Shown here in pieces: positions 45,091 to 57,200 of a stretch of 64,000 nucleotides of DNA. A model generated the notes under the pieces. It ran no database searches and was not told the origin of the DNA. It worked only from the letters and a program-made list of their open reading frames with translations. The translations under genes were made by a program, and so were the position numbers. Source of the DNA: Romanomermis culicivorax (taxonomy: Eukaryota > Nematoda > Enoplea > Mermithida > Mermithidae); assembly GCA_963922205.1 (NCBI GenBank), contig CAWUHX010000287.1:231528-295527 (forward strand), written 5' to 3'. Position 1 is the stretch's first letter, and each line of letters starts with the position of its first letter.

Positions 45091-45103
45091 TTTCAGCTTC
45101 TAT
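45087..45103 (+). promoter_or_regulatory. Acceptor just before the SLC36 ATG, candidate SL trans-splice site
   Basis: CTTTTTTCAG ends at 45096 and the ATG lies 7 bases on (45104). The preceding kilobase is pyrimidine-rich and non-coding. This mirrors the arrangement at INPP4. Confidence 0.55.
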
Positions 45104-45263
45104 ATGTCCAACGCCGACGGCCCCCAAAATCGCCGAGATCAACGTCCCGACGAGGCCGAATCGTCGCCGCCCGACGACGAAACGCCGTTGAATCCGCTGG
45201 GTGATTTACGCGACGGCGATTCCATGATCAGCCCGCACCGGGCTTTGATGGGCCTTTTGAAGA
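45104..45263 (+). CDS. SLC36: SLC36 exon 1
   Basis: Residues 1-53 and the first base of 54. The N-terminal tail is rich in Asp, Glu, Pro and Arg (RRDQRPDEAESSPPDDE) and leads into SPHRALMGLLK. The donor AAGA|GTATGG lies within a 10-bp sequence repeated at the start of exon 2. Confidence 0.87.
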
Positions 45264-48200
45264 GTATGGTCGGGCGGCGCCCGTAGCTGTAATTTGGGGG
45301 GGGGTTGGGGACCCCTACCCCCTTGGGGGTGACGCTATACCCCCCCCCCAAACTCGAACAAATTGGCAAAAAACGGTTTTTTGGGAAAAATTTTTTAAGG
45401 TTTTTCGACCCTCCACCACAAAAAATTTTTTCGGAAATTTTGGGACCCGGATAATTTTGGACCCCCCACCCTGAAACCCACCCTGAAAATTTGCCCCCCC
45501 TCCCCCCCCCCAATTGGTCGGACTTCTTATAGGTATGGTCGGACCCGGTTGCCTCTCGTTGCCCTACGGTTGGCGCCAGGGCGGTTTGGCCTCGTCGTTT
45601 GTGTTGTCCATTTTTATAAGCCTACTAAATTTGTATTGTTCGTTCCAAATGATCAAAACGGCCCAATATTTGTGTAAAATGTAAGTTTTTTTCAATTTTT
45701 TTTCTGTTTTTTTGCTTCTTTTTTATTTTTTTTTTGCACTTTTTTATTTTTCGCTTTTTTTCTGCTTGTTTTCGCGTTTTTCCTTTTGCTTATTTTGTAC
45801 AGTTTTTCTGCAATTTTTCTGTTAGTTTTCTACTTTTTTCTGCTTTTTCCTTGTTTTCTTGCTTATTTTTTACTTTTTTCTAGATTTTTTTATATTTTTT
45901 ATGTTCTACTTTTTTCTGCTAATTTTTTCCTGTTTATTTTCCCCCTTTTTGTGGCAATTTTGCGCTTTCTTCCCGTTTTTTTTAATTTTTTACTTTTTTT
46001 CTTTTTTTAAACTGTTTATTTTTCTTATTTTTTCTGCTTTCAGTTCATTTTTCATATTTTTCTGTCTATTTTCCCCATTTTTTGCCTTTCCCGTGTTTTC
46101 TTGCTTATTTTTTACTTTTTTCTGCTTTCTGTCTATTTTTCCGTTTATTTTCCACTTTTTCTGTTTTCGTTTTTTTTTTGTTTTTTTTCAATTTTTCCGC
46201 TAATTTTTTTCTGTTTATTTTTCTTTTTTTTACTTGGAATTTTTTGCTTTTTCTTTAGTTTTTTATTTTTTACTTTTTTCTTTTTTCATCTTGTTCATTT
46301 CTCACTTTTTTCTGCTTATTTTCGGCTTTTTCCTTTTTTTGCTTATTATTTATTGTTTTCCTGCTTATTTTTCTATTTTTTCTGCTTTCTGCTCATTTTT
46401 CATATTTTTCTGTTTGTTTTCTACGTTTTTCTGCCTTTTCCTCGGTTTCCTGGTTATTTTTTTACTTTTCTCTGCTTTCTGATTATTTTTTCCGTTTATT
46501 TTCCACTTCTTTCTGTTTTTTTCACTTTTTTCGGCTCATTTTTTTCTGTTCATTTTTCCTTTTTTCTGGCAATTTTTGGCTTTTTCCTTTTTTTGCTTAT
46601 TTTTTATTGTTTTCCTGCTTATTTTTCTATTTTTTTCTGCTTTCTGCTCATTTTTCATATTTTTCTGTTTGTTTTCTACGTTTTTCTGCCTTTTCCTTGG
46701 TTTCCTGGTTATTTTTTTACTTTTCTCTGCTTTCTGATTATTTTTCCGTTTATTTTCCACTTCTTTCTGTTTTTTTTCACTTTTTTCGGCTCATTTTTTC
46801 TGTTCATTTTTCCTTTTTTCTGGCAATTTTTGGCTTTTTCCTTTTTTTTGCTTATTTTTTATTGTTTTCTTTTTTCATCTTGTTCATTTCTCACTTTTTT
46901 TGCTTATTTTCGGCTTTTTCCTTTTTTTGCTTATTTTTTACTGTTTTCCTGCTTATTTTCCCCTTCTTCCGCTTTCTGCCTATATTTCATATTTTTCTGT
47001 TTATTTTTTCTACTTTTTTTCTTTTTTTTACTTTTTTCTTGTTAGTTTTTGTTTTTTTGTAGTTTTTTGCTTATTTTTTACTTTTTCCTGTTCATTTTTT
47101 CCAAATTTTTTCTGGCTGTTTCGGCTTTTTTCCTTGTTCAAATGTTTAGTTCTTACTTTTTTCTGCTTGTTTTTGGCTTTTTTCCTTGTTCTTTTCTTGC
47201 ATATTTTTTACTTTTTTGTGCTCATTTTTTCCTTATTGTTTTTTTTCGGTATTTCGCTCATTTTTTTGCTTTTTCCACCTCATTTTAGTTTTTTTTCATG
47301 TTTTTTGCTTATTTTTACTTTTTTGTTGCTTATTTTTTCCTTTTTTTGCTGTTTTTCCTGTTTGTTTTTCCTTTTTTTTGTTTTTCGCTTTTTTCTGCAA
47401 TTTTTTTTTCTTTTTTTTTGCTTATTTTTTACTTTTTTTCCTGCTTATTTTTGGCTTTTTCACTTTTTTCTGCTGATTCTTTCTTGCTTATTTTTCACTT
47501 GTGTTCTGCGTATTTTTAGTTTTTTCCTTTTTCCACTTTTGTTCTGCTCATTTTAAGTTCTTTTCCTTATTTTTCAATTTTTTATTCATTTTTTCTGCTC
47601 ATTTTTTCCTGTCTGTTTTTCATATTTTTGTGCTTATTTTTAGTTTTTTCCTTGTTTTTTGTTTTTTGTTTTTGTTCTTTTTTGCTTACTTTTCCTTTTT
47701 TCTTCACCTTTTTTATTTTTTCCGGTGTTTTCGCTTACTCTTTCTTTTTTACTTTTTTGTTCTCATTATTCTCTTGCTGTTTTTTTTCTCACTTTTTGCT
47801 TTTTTTCGTTCTTCCGTTGCTTACTTTTTTCTTTTTACTTTTAAAAAATTTGTTTTTTCTCTTCTCATTTTTTTCTTGGATTTTTATCTATTTTTTCAAA
47901 TTTTAATTTTTTTTCTTTTTTTTTGTTGTTTGTTTTTTTTGTTAATTTCACTTTTTACTTTATTTTGCCTTTGATTTTTGTTTTATTTTTTTCAAGTTTC
48001 TACCATTTTCGAAATTTCTTCTATTTTTTTGCGTTTTTATCAATTTCTTTTTTATTTTTCTGCCGAATTTCTTTTTTTCTCCTTCGTTTATTGTCGAATT
48101 TTTTCGCAAATTTGGTTTTTCCTTTCGCTTTTTTTCTCTTTTTGTAAATTTCACTTTTTACTTTATTCTGCCTCTGATTTTTGTTGTTTTTTTCAAGCTT

Positions 48201-51200
48201 TTATCATTTTCGAAATTTGTTTATTTTTTGCCTTTTTTAACACTTTTTTACTGTTTTTCTGCCGAATTTCTTTTTTTTCTCCTCCATTTATTATCGAATT
48301 TTTTGCAAATTTAGTTTTTTTTCATTTTTTTCTTGGAATTTTATCTTTTTTCCAAATTTTAATTTTTCTAATTCTTCTTGTTTTTTTTTCTCTTTTGTAA
48401 ATTTTTCTTTTTACTTTATTCTGCCTTTGATGTTTTTCAACTTTTTACCATTTTCGAAAATTTTTTTTTCGTTTTTAATCACTTTTTTACTTGTTTCCTG
48501 CCGAATTTCAATTTTTTTTCTCCTTCATTTATTGTCGATTTTTTTGCAAATTTTTTTTCTATTCTCCTTTTTTTGATTTTTATCGTTTTTTCCAAATTTT
48601 AATCTTTTTCTGTTTTTTCTTTTTTTGTAAATTTTGACTTTTTACTTTATTTTGCCTTTGATTTTCGTTTAATTTTTTTTCAAGTTTTCACCATTTTCGA
48701 AGTTTATTAAATTTTTTGGCATTTTTTATCACTTTTTTACTGTTTTTTCTGCCGAATTTCTTTTTTTTCTCCTCCATTTATTGTCGAATTTTTTGCAAAT
48801 TTGGTTTTTTTCATTTTTTCTCGGATTTTTATCTTTTTTTCCTAAGTATAACTTTTCTTTTTAGTTTTTTTTTGTAAATTTCATTTTTAACTTTATTCTG
48901 CCTTTTGTTTTTTGTTTTGTTTTTTTTTCAAGTTTTTACCCTTTTCGAAATTTATTCAACTTTCTTGCGTTTTTTATCACTTTTTTACTGTTTTCCCGCC
49001 GAATTTAAATTTTTTTCTCCTTCATTTATTGTCGAATTTTTTCGCAAATTTGAGTTTTCTTTTTCATATTTTCTTGGATTTCATTTTTTCCAAATTTTAA
49101 TTTTTTTCTTTTTTTTTTGTTTTTTGTAAATTTCACTTTTTACTTTATTCTGCCTCTGATTTATGTTTTTATCATTTTCGAAATTTATTTCATTTTTTTG
49201 CGTTTTTTATCACTTTTTTACTGTTTTTCTGCCATATTTCAATTTTTTTCTACTTCAATCTAGTCGAATTTTTTGCAAATTTGTTTTTTCTTTTTTCATT
49301 TTTTTCTTGCAATTTTATCGTTTTTTTCAAAATTTTAACTTTTTCTGTTTTTTCTTCCAATTTTTTGTTGTAAATTTCTATTTTTTGTATAGTTCAAATC
49401 GAGAATCGTTGGATTATGGTCATTTCGCCAAAAAAGTTTTCGACCACGGCCCGTCGGATCGCCTAAGACGAAAATCCAAAACGATCATGTATATAGCCAA
49501 CGCGGCCAATATTTTCTACCAAATCGGCGTTTGCGCTATACAAATCGTTTTTATGGCCACCAATTTACAACAAGTACGAATTTTGTAAACTTGAAAAAAT
49601 TGAAAAAAATTTTTTTTTCCAAAAATTTGAAAAATTAAATTTTCAATTTTTTAAAAAAGAAAAAATTTTTTTACGACGAAATTCACACTTTGAAAAACGG
49701 AAAAAAATCAATTTTTGACCAAAAATCCTTCAAATATTTATTTTTTACACAAAAAAATGTTTTTTTTTCTACAAAATTTATCACGGAAATGTGCCAATTT
49801 TCTACCAGAATTTTCCACATTTTCGCCAAAATATCTGATTTTTCAACAACATTCTTCAATTTTCTATGAAAATTGCCTAATTTCACATCGAAATTTGTCA
49901 ATTTTCCCACTTTTCCATTAAAATTTTCTAATTTTCAATATTTTTCATCGAAATTCCCATATTACTGTCAAAATTTTCAGATTAACTTTGAAAATTCACC
50001 CATATTTTATCGTAAATTTTCAATTTTGTAATCAATATTTGCCAGTTTTCTATCAAAATTTGCCTATTTTCATTGAAATTTTCTAAATTTTCCATGAAAA
50101 TTTCTCAATTTTTCTATTAAAATTCCTCAATTTTTCATCAAATTTAGCATATTTCTGTCGAAATTTAATCAGTTTCCATCAAAATTTGCTAATTTTCCAG
50201 TGAAAATTTCAAAATTTTCTATCAAAATTTTTCAAATTTCATCAAAATTTTCCAACTTCCTATCGGAATTTGCTTATTTTCCATCAAAATTTTCCAAATT
50301 AATATCAAAATTTTCCAATTTTCTATGGAAATCATCAAATTTTCTTGCGAAATTCTCTATTTTGCCAATTTTCTATCAGAAATGTGCCAATTTTCTATCA
50401 GATTTTTTGAAATTTCCATCAAAATTTGCTAATTTTCCATCAAATTTTCTATGAAAATTTCCCCTTTTTCTATCAGAAATTTCCAAATTTGCATCAAAAT
50501 TTCAAATTTTTCACCAAAATTTCCAACTTTTTCACGATAATTCCCTAATTTTTCATCAGAATTTCCCATTTTCGATCGAAAATTTTTTATTAAAATTTGA
50601 GAATTTTTCAACAAAATTCAGGAATTTCCATCAAAATTTGCTAATTTTTGATCAAAATTTGCTAATTTTTGATCAAAATTTTTCAATTTTTCATTAAAAT
50701 CCTCAAGATATCTACGAAAGTTCACCATTCTCTATCAAAATTTGCCACTTTCTTATCAAAATTTGTGTCTAAATATTTCAATTTTTCATCAAAATTCCAA
50801 GTTGTTGTGTCCAAATGTGCCAATTTTTCGGCAAAATTTTTCAATTTTCCATCAAAATTTGTTAATTCTTCATTAAAAATTTCAAAATTTGTATCAAAAT
50901 TTTTTAATTTTTGATCAAATTTTCGGAATTTTTCAGTAAAATTTTTTCATTTTTCATCCAAATTTCTAATTTTTCTATCAGAATTTACCAATTTTCTGTC
51001 AAAATGTGCCAATTTTCTATGGAAATTTTTCAATTTCATATCAAAATTAATGCATTTTTATCAAATTTTCTGAATTTTTCGGCAAAATTTTTCATGTTTC
51101 TGTCAACCAATTTTCGTCGAAATTTGCCGATTTTCCATAGAAATTCTCTGGATTTTTATCAAAATTTGTCAATTTTGCATTAAGTTTCTGCAAATTTTCA

Positions 51201-54200
51201 TCAAAATTCGTCAACTTTCCATTCAAATTCTGCAAATTTTAATTTTTTATATAAAATTTTTCAATTTTATATCAAAGTAAATGCAATTTCGATCGAACTT
51301 TCTGAATTTTTGATAAAAAAAATTCCGAATTTTTTATAAAAAATCTCCGAATTTAACATCAAAATTACTGATCTTTCTGTCAAAATATGCGAGTTTTTCA
51401 TCAAAATATTTCCATTTTCTGTTAAAATTTCAAATTTTTCCATAATAATTTCCTATTTTTTATCAGTATTTTTCAATTTTCGATGAAAATTTTTTTTATG
51501 AAAATTTAAGATTTTTCCAACAAAATTTAGGAGTCAGCGTCGAAATTTCAAAAAATTTTCATCAAAAGTTTCTGAATTTTTCATCAAATTTTCTGAATTT
51601 TCTTTAAAAATTCGCTACTTTTTCGTCAAAATTTCTGAATTTTGAATCAATTTTTTTTTAATTTTCCATCCAAATTTCTCATTTTTCTATCAGAATTTAC
51701 CGATTTTCTGTCAAAATGTGCCAATTTTCTATGGAAATTTTTCAATTTCATATCAAAATTAGTGCATTTTTATCAAATTTTCTGAATTTTTCATCAAACT
51801 TTCTTATCTTTCTGTCAAAATTCACCAATTTTCTGTCAAAATTTTCCAATTTTGCATTAAAATTTCCCAAATTTTTATCAAAATTTGTCATTTTCCTATC
51901 AAAGTTTGCCAATTTTATGTGAAAATTTCAGAATCTTTTAATCAAAATTCTTCAAATTTTTGTCAAAATTTCCTATTTCTCTGTCTAAGTTTGCCGATTT
52001 TCCATCAGAACTCCTCATTTTTGTGTCCAAAATTGCCGATTTTTCACCGAGTTTTTCAATTTTGTATCAAAATTGGCCAATTTTTCATTAAAATTTTCCG
52101 AATTTGTATCAAAATTTCAGAATTTTTCATGAAAATTTTTCGGTTTTCATTAAAATTTTCGAATTTTTCATCAACATTTTCAAGTTTTCTATCAAAATTG
52201 CACATTTTTCTGTCATAATTTGCAAATTTTTAATCAAAATTTTTAAATTTTCTCTTAAAATTTCCAATTTTTGCATAAAAATTTACCCCAATTCTCATCA
52301 GAATGTTTCAATTTTCGATCATTATGTTGAATTTTTTATCAAAATTCAGGAATTTTTCAACAAAATTGAGTTTTCCGTCAAAATTTTAAAAAATTTTCAT
52401 CAAGATTTGCCAATTTTTCAGCAAAGTTTTGGAATTTTTCATCAAAGTTTCTGAATTTTGAATCAATTTTTTTTTTAATTTTCTAACAGAATTTTTGAAT
52501 TTTTCATCAGAATTGCCAATTTTCTATCGAAATTTGGCAATTTTCTATGAAAAATTTTCAAATTTCTATCAAAGTTAACGCATTTTTGATCGAATTTTCT
52601 GGATTTTTGTCAAAATTTTCCAATTTTGGAATAGAATTCTTGGAGTTTGTATCAAAATTTTCCAATTTTGTATTGAAATTCCCCAAATTTTTATCAAATT
52701 TTTCATTTTTCTACCAAAATTTGCCAATTTTCTGTGAAAATTTCTTAATTTTTTATATTTCTTTGTCCAAGTTTGCCAATTTTCTATCAAAATTGGTCAA
52801 TTTTTCAATAAAATTTTCCAACTTTGTATCAAAGTTTTAGAATTTATCTAAAAAAGTTTCCAAATTTGTATCAAAATTTTAGAATTTTTTGAATTTTTCA
52901 TCAAATTTGTCCAATTTTTCATAAAAATTTAGCAATTTTTTGTCAAATTCTCTGAATTTTTTGCCAAATTATCTGATTTTTTATATCAAAATTCTTCAAA
53001 TTTTCTCAAATTTCCCATTTCTCTGTCCAAGTTTGCCAATTTTCTATAAAAATTTGTCAATTTTTCACTAAAATTTTCCAACTTTGTACCAAAATTTCAG
53101 AATTTTCCAATAAAATTTTCCAAATTTGTATCAAAATTTTAGAATTTTTCGAATTTTTCATCAAATTTTGTCCAGTTTTTCATAAAAATTTAGGAATTTT
53201 TTGTCAAATTCCTCTGAATTTGTTGTCAAATTATCCGAATTTTTATATCGAAATTCTTCAAATTTTTATCAAAATTTCCAATTTCTCTGTCGAAGTTTGC
53301 CAATTTTCTATAAAAATTGGTCAATTTTTCACTAAAATTTTCCAACTTTGTATCGAAATTTCAGAAATTTCCCATAAAATTTACCAAATTTGTATCAAAA
53401 TTTTAGAAGTTTTGGAATTTTCCCTTAAAATTCCCGAAATTTAAATCAAAATTTTACAATTTTTCTTAAAAATTTTCCAAATTTGTATTAAAATTTTAGA
53501 ATTTTTCGAATTTTTCATCAAATTTTTCATAAAAATTTAGGAATTTTTTGTCAAATTATCTGAATTTTTCATAAAAAAAAAGTTTCAAATTTTCTTTTTT
53601 TACAGATCGTCGAAAGTTTCGAAGGGACATCCAAATTGGATATGCGCCTTTACGCATCGATGATCCTTTTGCCTTTGATTTTCGTCAATTTGATCCGCGA
53701 ATTGAAAATGATCAGCATTTTGGCCGCTTTGGCCAATTTGATTCTACTTTTCGGCTTGATTATCATTTTACAAGCTTGTTTTTTGCAACAACCCAATCAA
53801 TTGTCCCGGGTTAAATTGGGCGCCAATTTTTTCGACACCATGTTATTTGTTGGAACGGCCATGTATACTTTTGAGGGGCAAGCTGCTGTAAGTTTTTGTT
53901 TTACTTCGTTTTTTTTGTTTATTTTTCACTTTTTTCCGCTTATTCTTTCTTTATTTTTTACTATTTTCTTTTTATTTTTCACTTTTGTCCAGTTATTTTT
54001 AGTTTTTTCCTTGTTTTTTTTTTCTTTATTTATTCTTGATTTTTTACTGTTGTTCTGTTTTTTCTGTTTATTTTTCCCTTTTTCCTGCTTATTTCTTCTT
54101 TTTTCCATGTTTTCTGTTTATTTTACCCATATTTTTCACTTTTTTCTATTTATTTTCAGCTTTTTCGTGGTTATTTCTACTTTTTTCCATGTCTTTTGAT

Positions 54201-57200
54201 TTTTTTACCTATTTATGCTTTTTCAATTTTTTCAGTTTATTTTTCACTTTTTTCTACTTATTATTTCTTTATTTTTTACTATTTTCTTTTTATTTTTCGC
54301 TTTTGTCCAGTTATTTTTAGTTTTTTCCTTGTTTTTTTTTCTTTATTTATTCTTGATTTTTTACTGTTGTTCTGTTTTTTCTGTTTATTTTTCCCTTTTT
54401 CCTGCTTATTTCTTCTTTTTTCCATGTTTTCTGTTTATTTTACCCATATTTTTCACTTTTTTCTATTTATTTTCAGCTTTTTCGTGGTTATTTCTACTTT
54501 TTTCCTTGTCTTTTGATTTTTTTACCTATTTATGCTTTTTCAATTTTTTCAGTTTATTTTTCACTTTTTTCTGTTTATTTTTCACTTTTTTCTACTTATT
54601 ATTTCTTTATTTTTTACTATTTTCTTTTTATTTTTCACTTTTGTCCAGTTATTTTTAGTTTTTTCCTTGTTTTTTTTTCTTTATTTATTCTTGATTTTTT
54701 ACTGTTGTTCTGTTTTTTCTGTTTATTTTTCCCTTTTTCCTGCTTATTTCTTCTTTTTTCCATGTTTTCTGTTTATTTTACCCATATTTTTCACTTTTTT
54801 CTATTTATTTTCAGCTTTTTCGTGGTTATTTCTACTTTTTTCCTTGTCTTTTGATTTTTTTACCTATTTATGCTTTTTCAATTTTTTCAGTTTATTTTTC
54901 ACTTTTTTCTGTTTATTTTTCACTTTTTTCTACTTATTATTTCTTTATTTTTTACTATTTTCTTTTTATTTTTTACTTTTGTCCAGTTATTTTTAGTTTT
55001 TTCCTTGTTTTTTTTCTTTATTTATTCTTGATTTTTTACTGTTGTTCTGTTTTTTTCTGTTTATTTTTCACTTTTTTCTACTTATTATTTCTTTATTTTT
55101 TACTATTTTCTTTTTATTTTTCACTTTTGTCCAGTTATTTTTAGTTTTTTCCTTGTTTTTTTTTCTTTATTTATTCTTGATTTTTTACTGTTGTTCTGTT
55201 TTTTCTGTTTATTTTTCCCTTTTTCCTGCTTATTTCTTCTTTTTTCCATGTTTTCTGTTTATTTTACCCATATTTTTCACTTTTTTCTATTTATTTTCAG
55301 CTTTTTCGTGGTTATTTCTACTTTTTTCCTTGTCTTTTGATTTTTTTACCTATTTATGCTTTTTCAATTTTTTCAGTTTATTTTTCACTTTTTTCTACTT
55401 ATTATTTCTTTATTTTTTACTATTTTCTTTTTATTTTTCACTTTTGTCCAGTTATTTTTAGTTTTTTCCTTGTTTTTTTTTCTTTATTTATTCTTGATTT
55501 TTTACTGTTGTTCTGTTTTTTCTGTTTATTTTTCCCTTTTTCCTGCTTATTTCTTCTTTTTTCCATGTTTTCTGTTTATTTTACCCATATTTTTCACTTT
55601 TTTCTATTTATTTTCAGCTTTTTCGTGGTTATTTCTACTTTTTTCCTTGTCTTTTGATTTTTTTACCTATTTATGCTTTTTCAATTTTTTCAGTTTATTT
55701 TTCACTTTTTTCTGTTTATTTTTCACTTTTTTCTACTTATTATTTCTTTATTTTTTACTATTTTCTTTTTATTTTTCACTTTTGTCCAGTTATTTTTAGT
55801 TTTTTCCTTGTTTTTTTTTCTTTATTTATTCTTGATTTTTTACTGTTGTTCTGTTTTTTCTGTTTATTTTTCCCTTTTTCCTGCTTATTTCTTCTTTTTT
55901 CCATGTTTTCTGTTTATTTTACCCATATTTTTCACTTTTTTCTATTTATTTTCAGCTTTTTCGTGGTTATTTCTACTTTTTTCCTTGTCTTTTGATTTTT
56001 TTACCTATTTATGCTTTTTCAATTTTTTCAGTTTATTTTTCACTTTTTTCTACTTATTATTTCTTTATTTTTTACTATTTTCTTTTTATTTTTTACTTTT
56101 GTCCAGTTATTTTTAGTTTTTTCCTTGTTTTTTTTCTTTATTTATTCTTGATTTTTTACTGTTGTTCTGTTTTTTCTGTTTATTTTTCCCTTTTTCCTGC
56201 TTATTTCTTCTTTTTTCCATGTTTTCTGTTTATTTTACCCATATTTTTCACTTTTTTCTATTTATTTTCAGCTTTTTCGTGGTTATTTCTACTTTTTTCC
56301 TTGTCTTTTGATTTTTTTTACCTATTTATGCTTTTTCAATTTTTTCAGTTTATTTTTCACTTTTTTCTGTTTATTTTTCACTTTTTTCTACTTATTATTT
56401 CTTTATTTTTTACTATTTTCTTTTTATTTTTTACTTTTGTCCAGTTATTTTTAGTTTTTTCCTTGTTTTTTTTCTTTATTTATTCTTGATTTTTTACTGT
56501 TGTTCTGTTTTTTTCTGTTTATTTTTCCCTTTTTCCTGCTTATTTCTACTTTGTTCCATGTTTTCTGTTTATTTTACTTATATTTTTCACTTTTTTCTAT
56601 TTATTTTCAGCTTTTTCGTTAGTATTTCTACTTTTTTCCTTGTCTTTTGATTTTTTTACCTATTTATGCTTTTTCAATTTTTTCAGTTTATTTTTCACTT
56701 TTTTCTGTTTATTTTTCACTTTTTTCTGCTTATTGTTCTTTTTTTCGCCTGCTTTTTTGCTTATTTTTTACTTTTTTCTGTTTTTTTCCTGTTTATTTTT
56801 CAATATTTCTTGCTTATTTTCAGTTTTTTCTTTGTTTCCTGCTTATTTGTTCTTAGTTTTCAACTAATGTTCTGTTTATTTTTACTTTTTTCTGCTTATT
56901 TCTACTTTTTCCCATGTTTTCTGCTTATTTTACTTTTATTTTTCACTTTCTTCTTCTTATTTTCAGATTTTCCCTGGTCTTTTGCTTTTTTACCTTTTTC
57001 TGCTTTTTTTCTGTTCATTTTTCACTTTTTCCAATTTATTTTTCAGTTTTTTTGGTTTATTTTACATTTTTCTGCTTTGCTTTTTATTTTTTTCTGTTTA
57101 CCTTTCACTTTTTTCTGCTTATTTTCAGTTTTTTAGCTTGTTCTTTGCTTTTTTTTTCTTTTTATCTGTTTATTTTTCAATTTTTTCTGCTTTTTTTTGT

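Noticed and set aside
46101-47045. 314-codon Phe/Leu/Ser-rich frame
   Set aside because: Lies inside SLC36 intron 2 and is a composition artefact of TTTTTCTGCTTATTTTT repeats; no true membrane-protein pattern.
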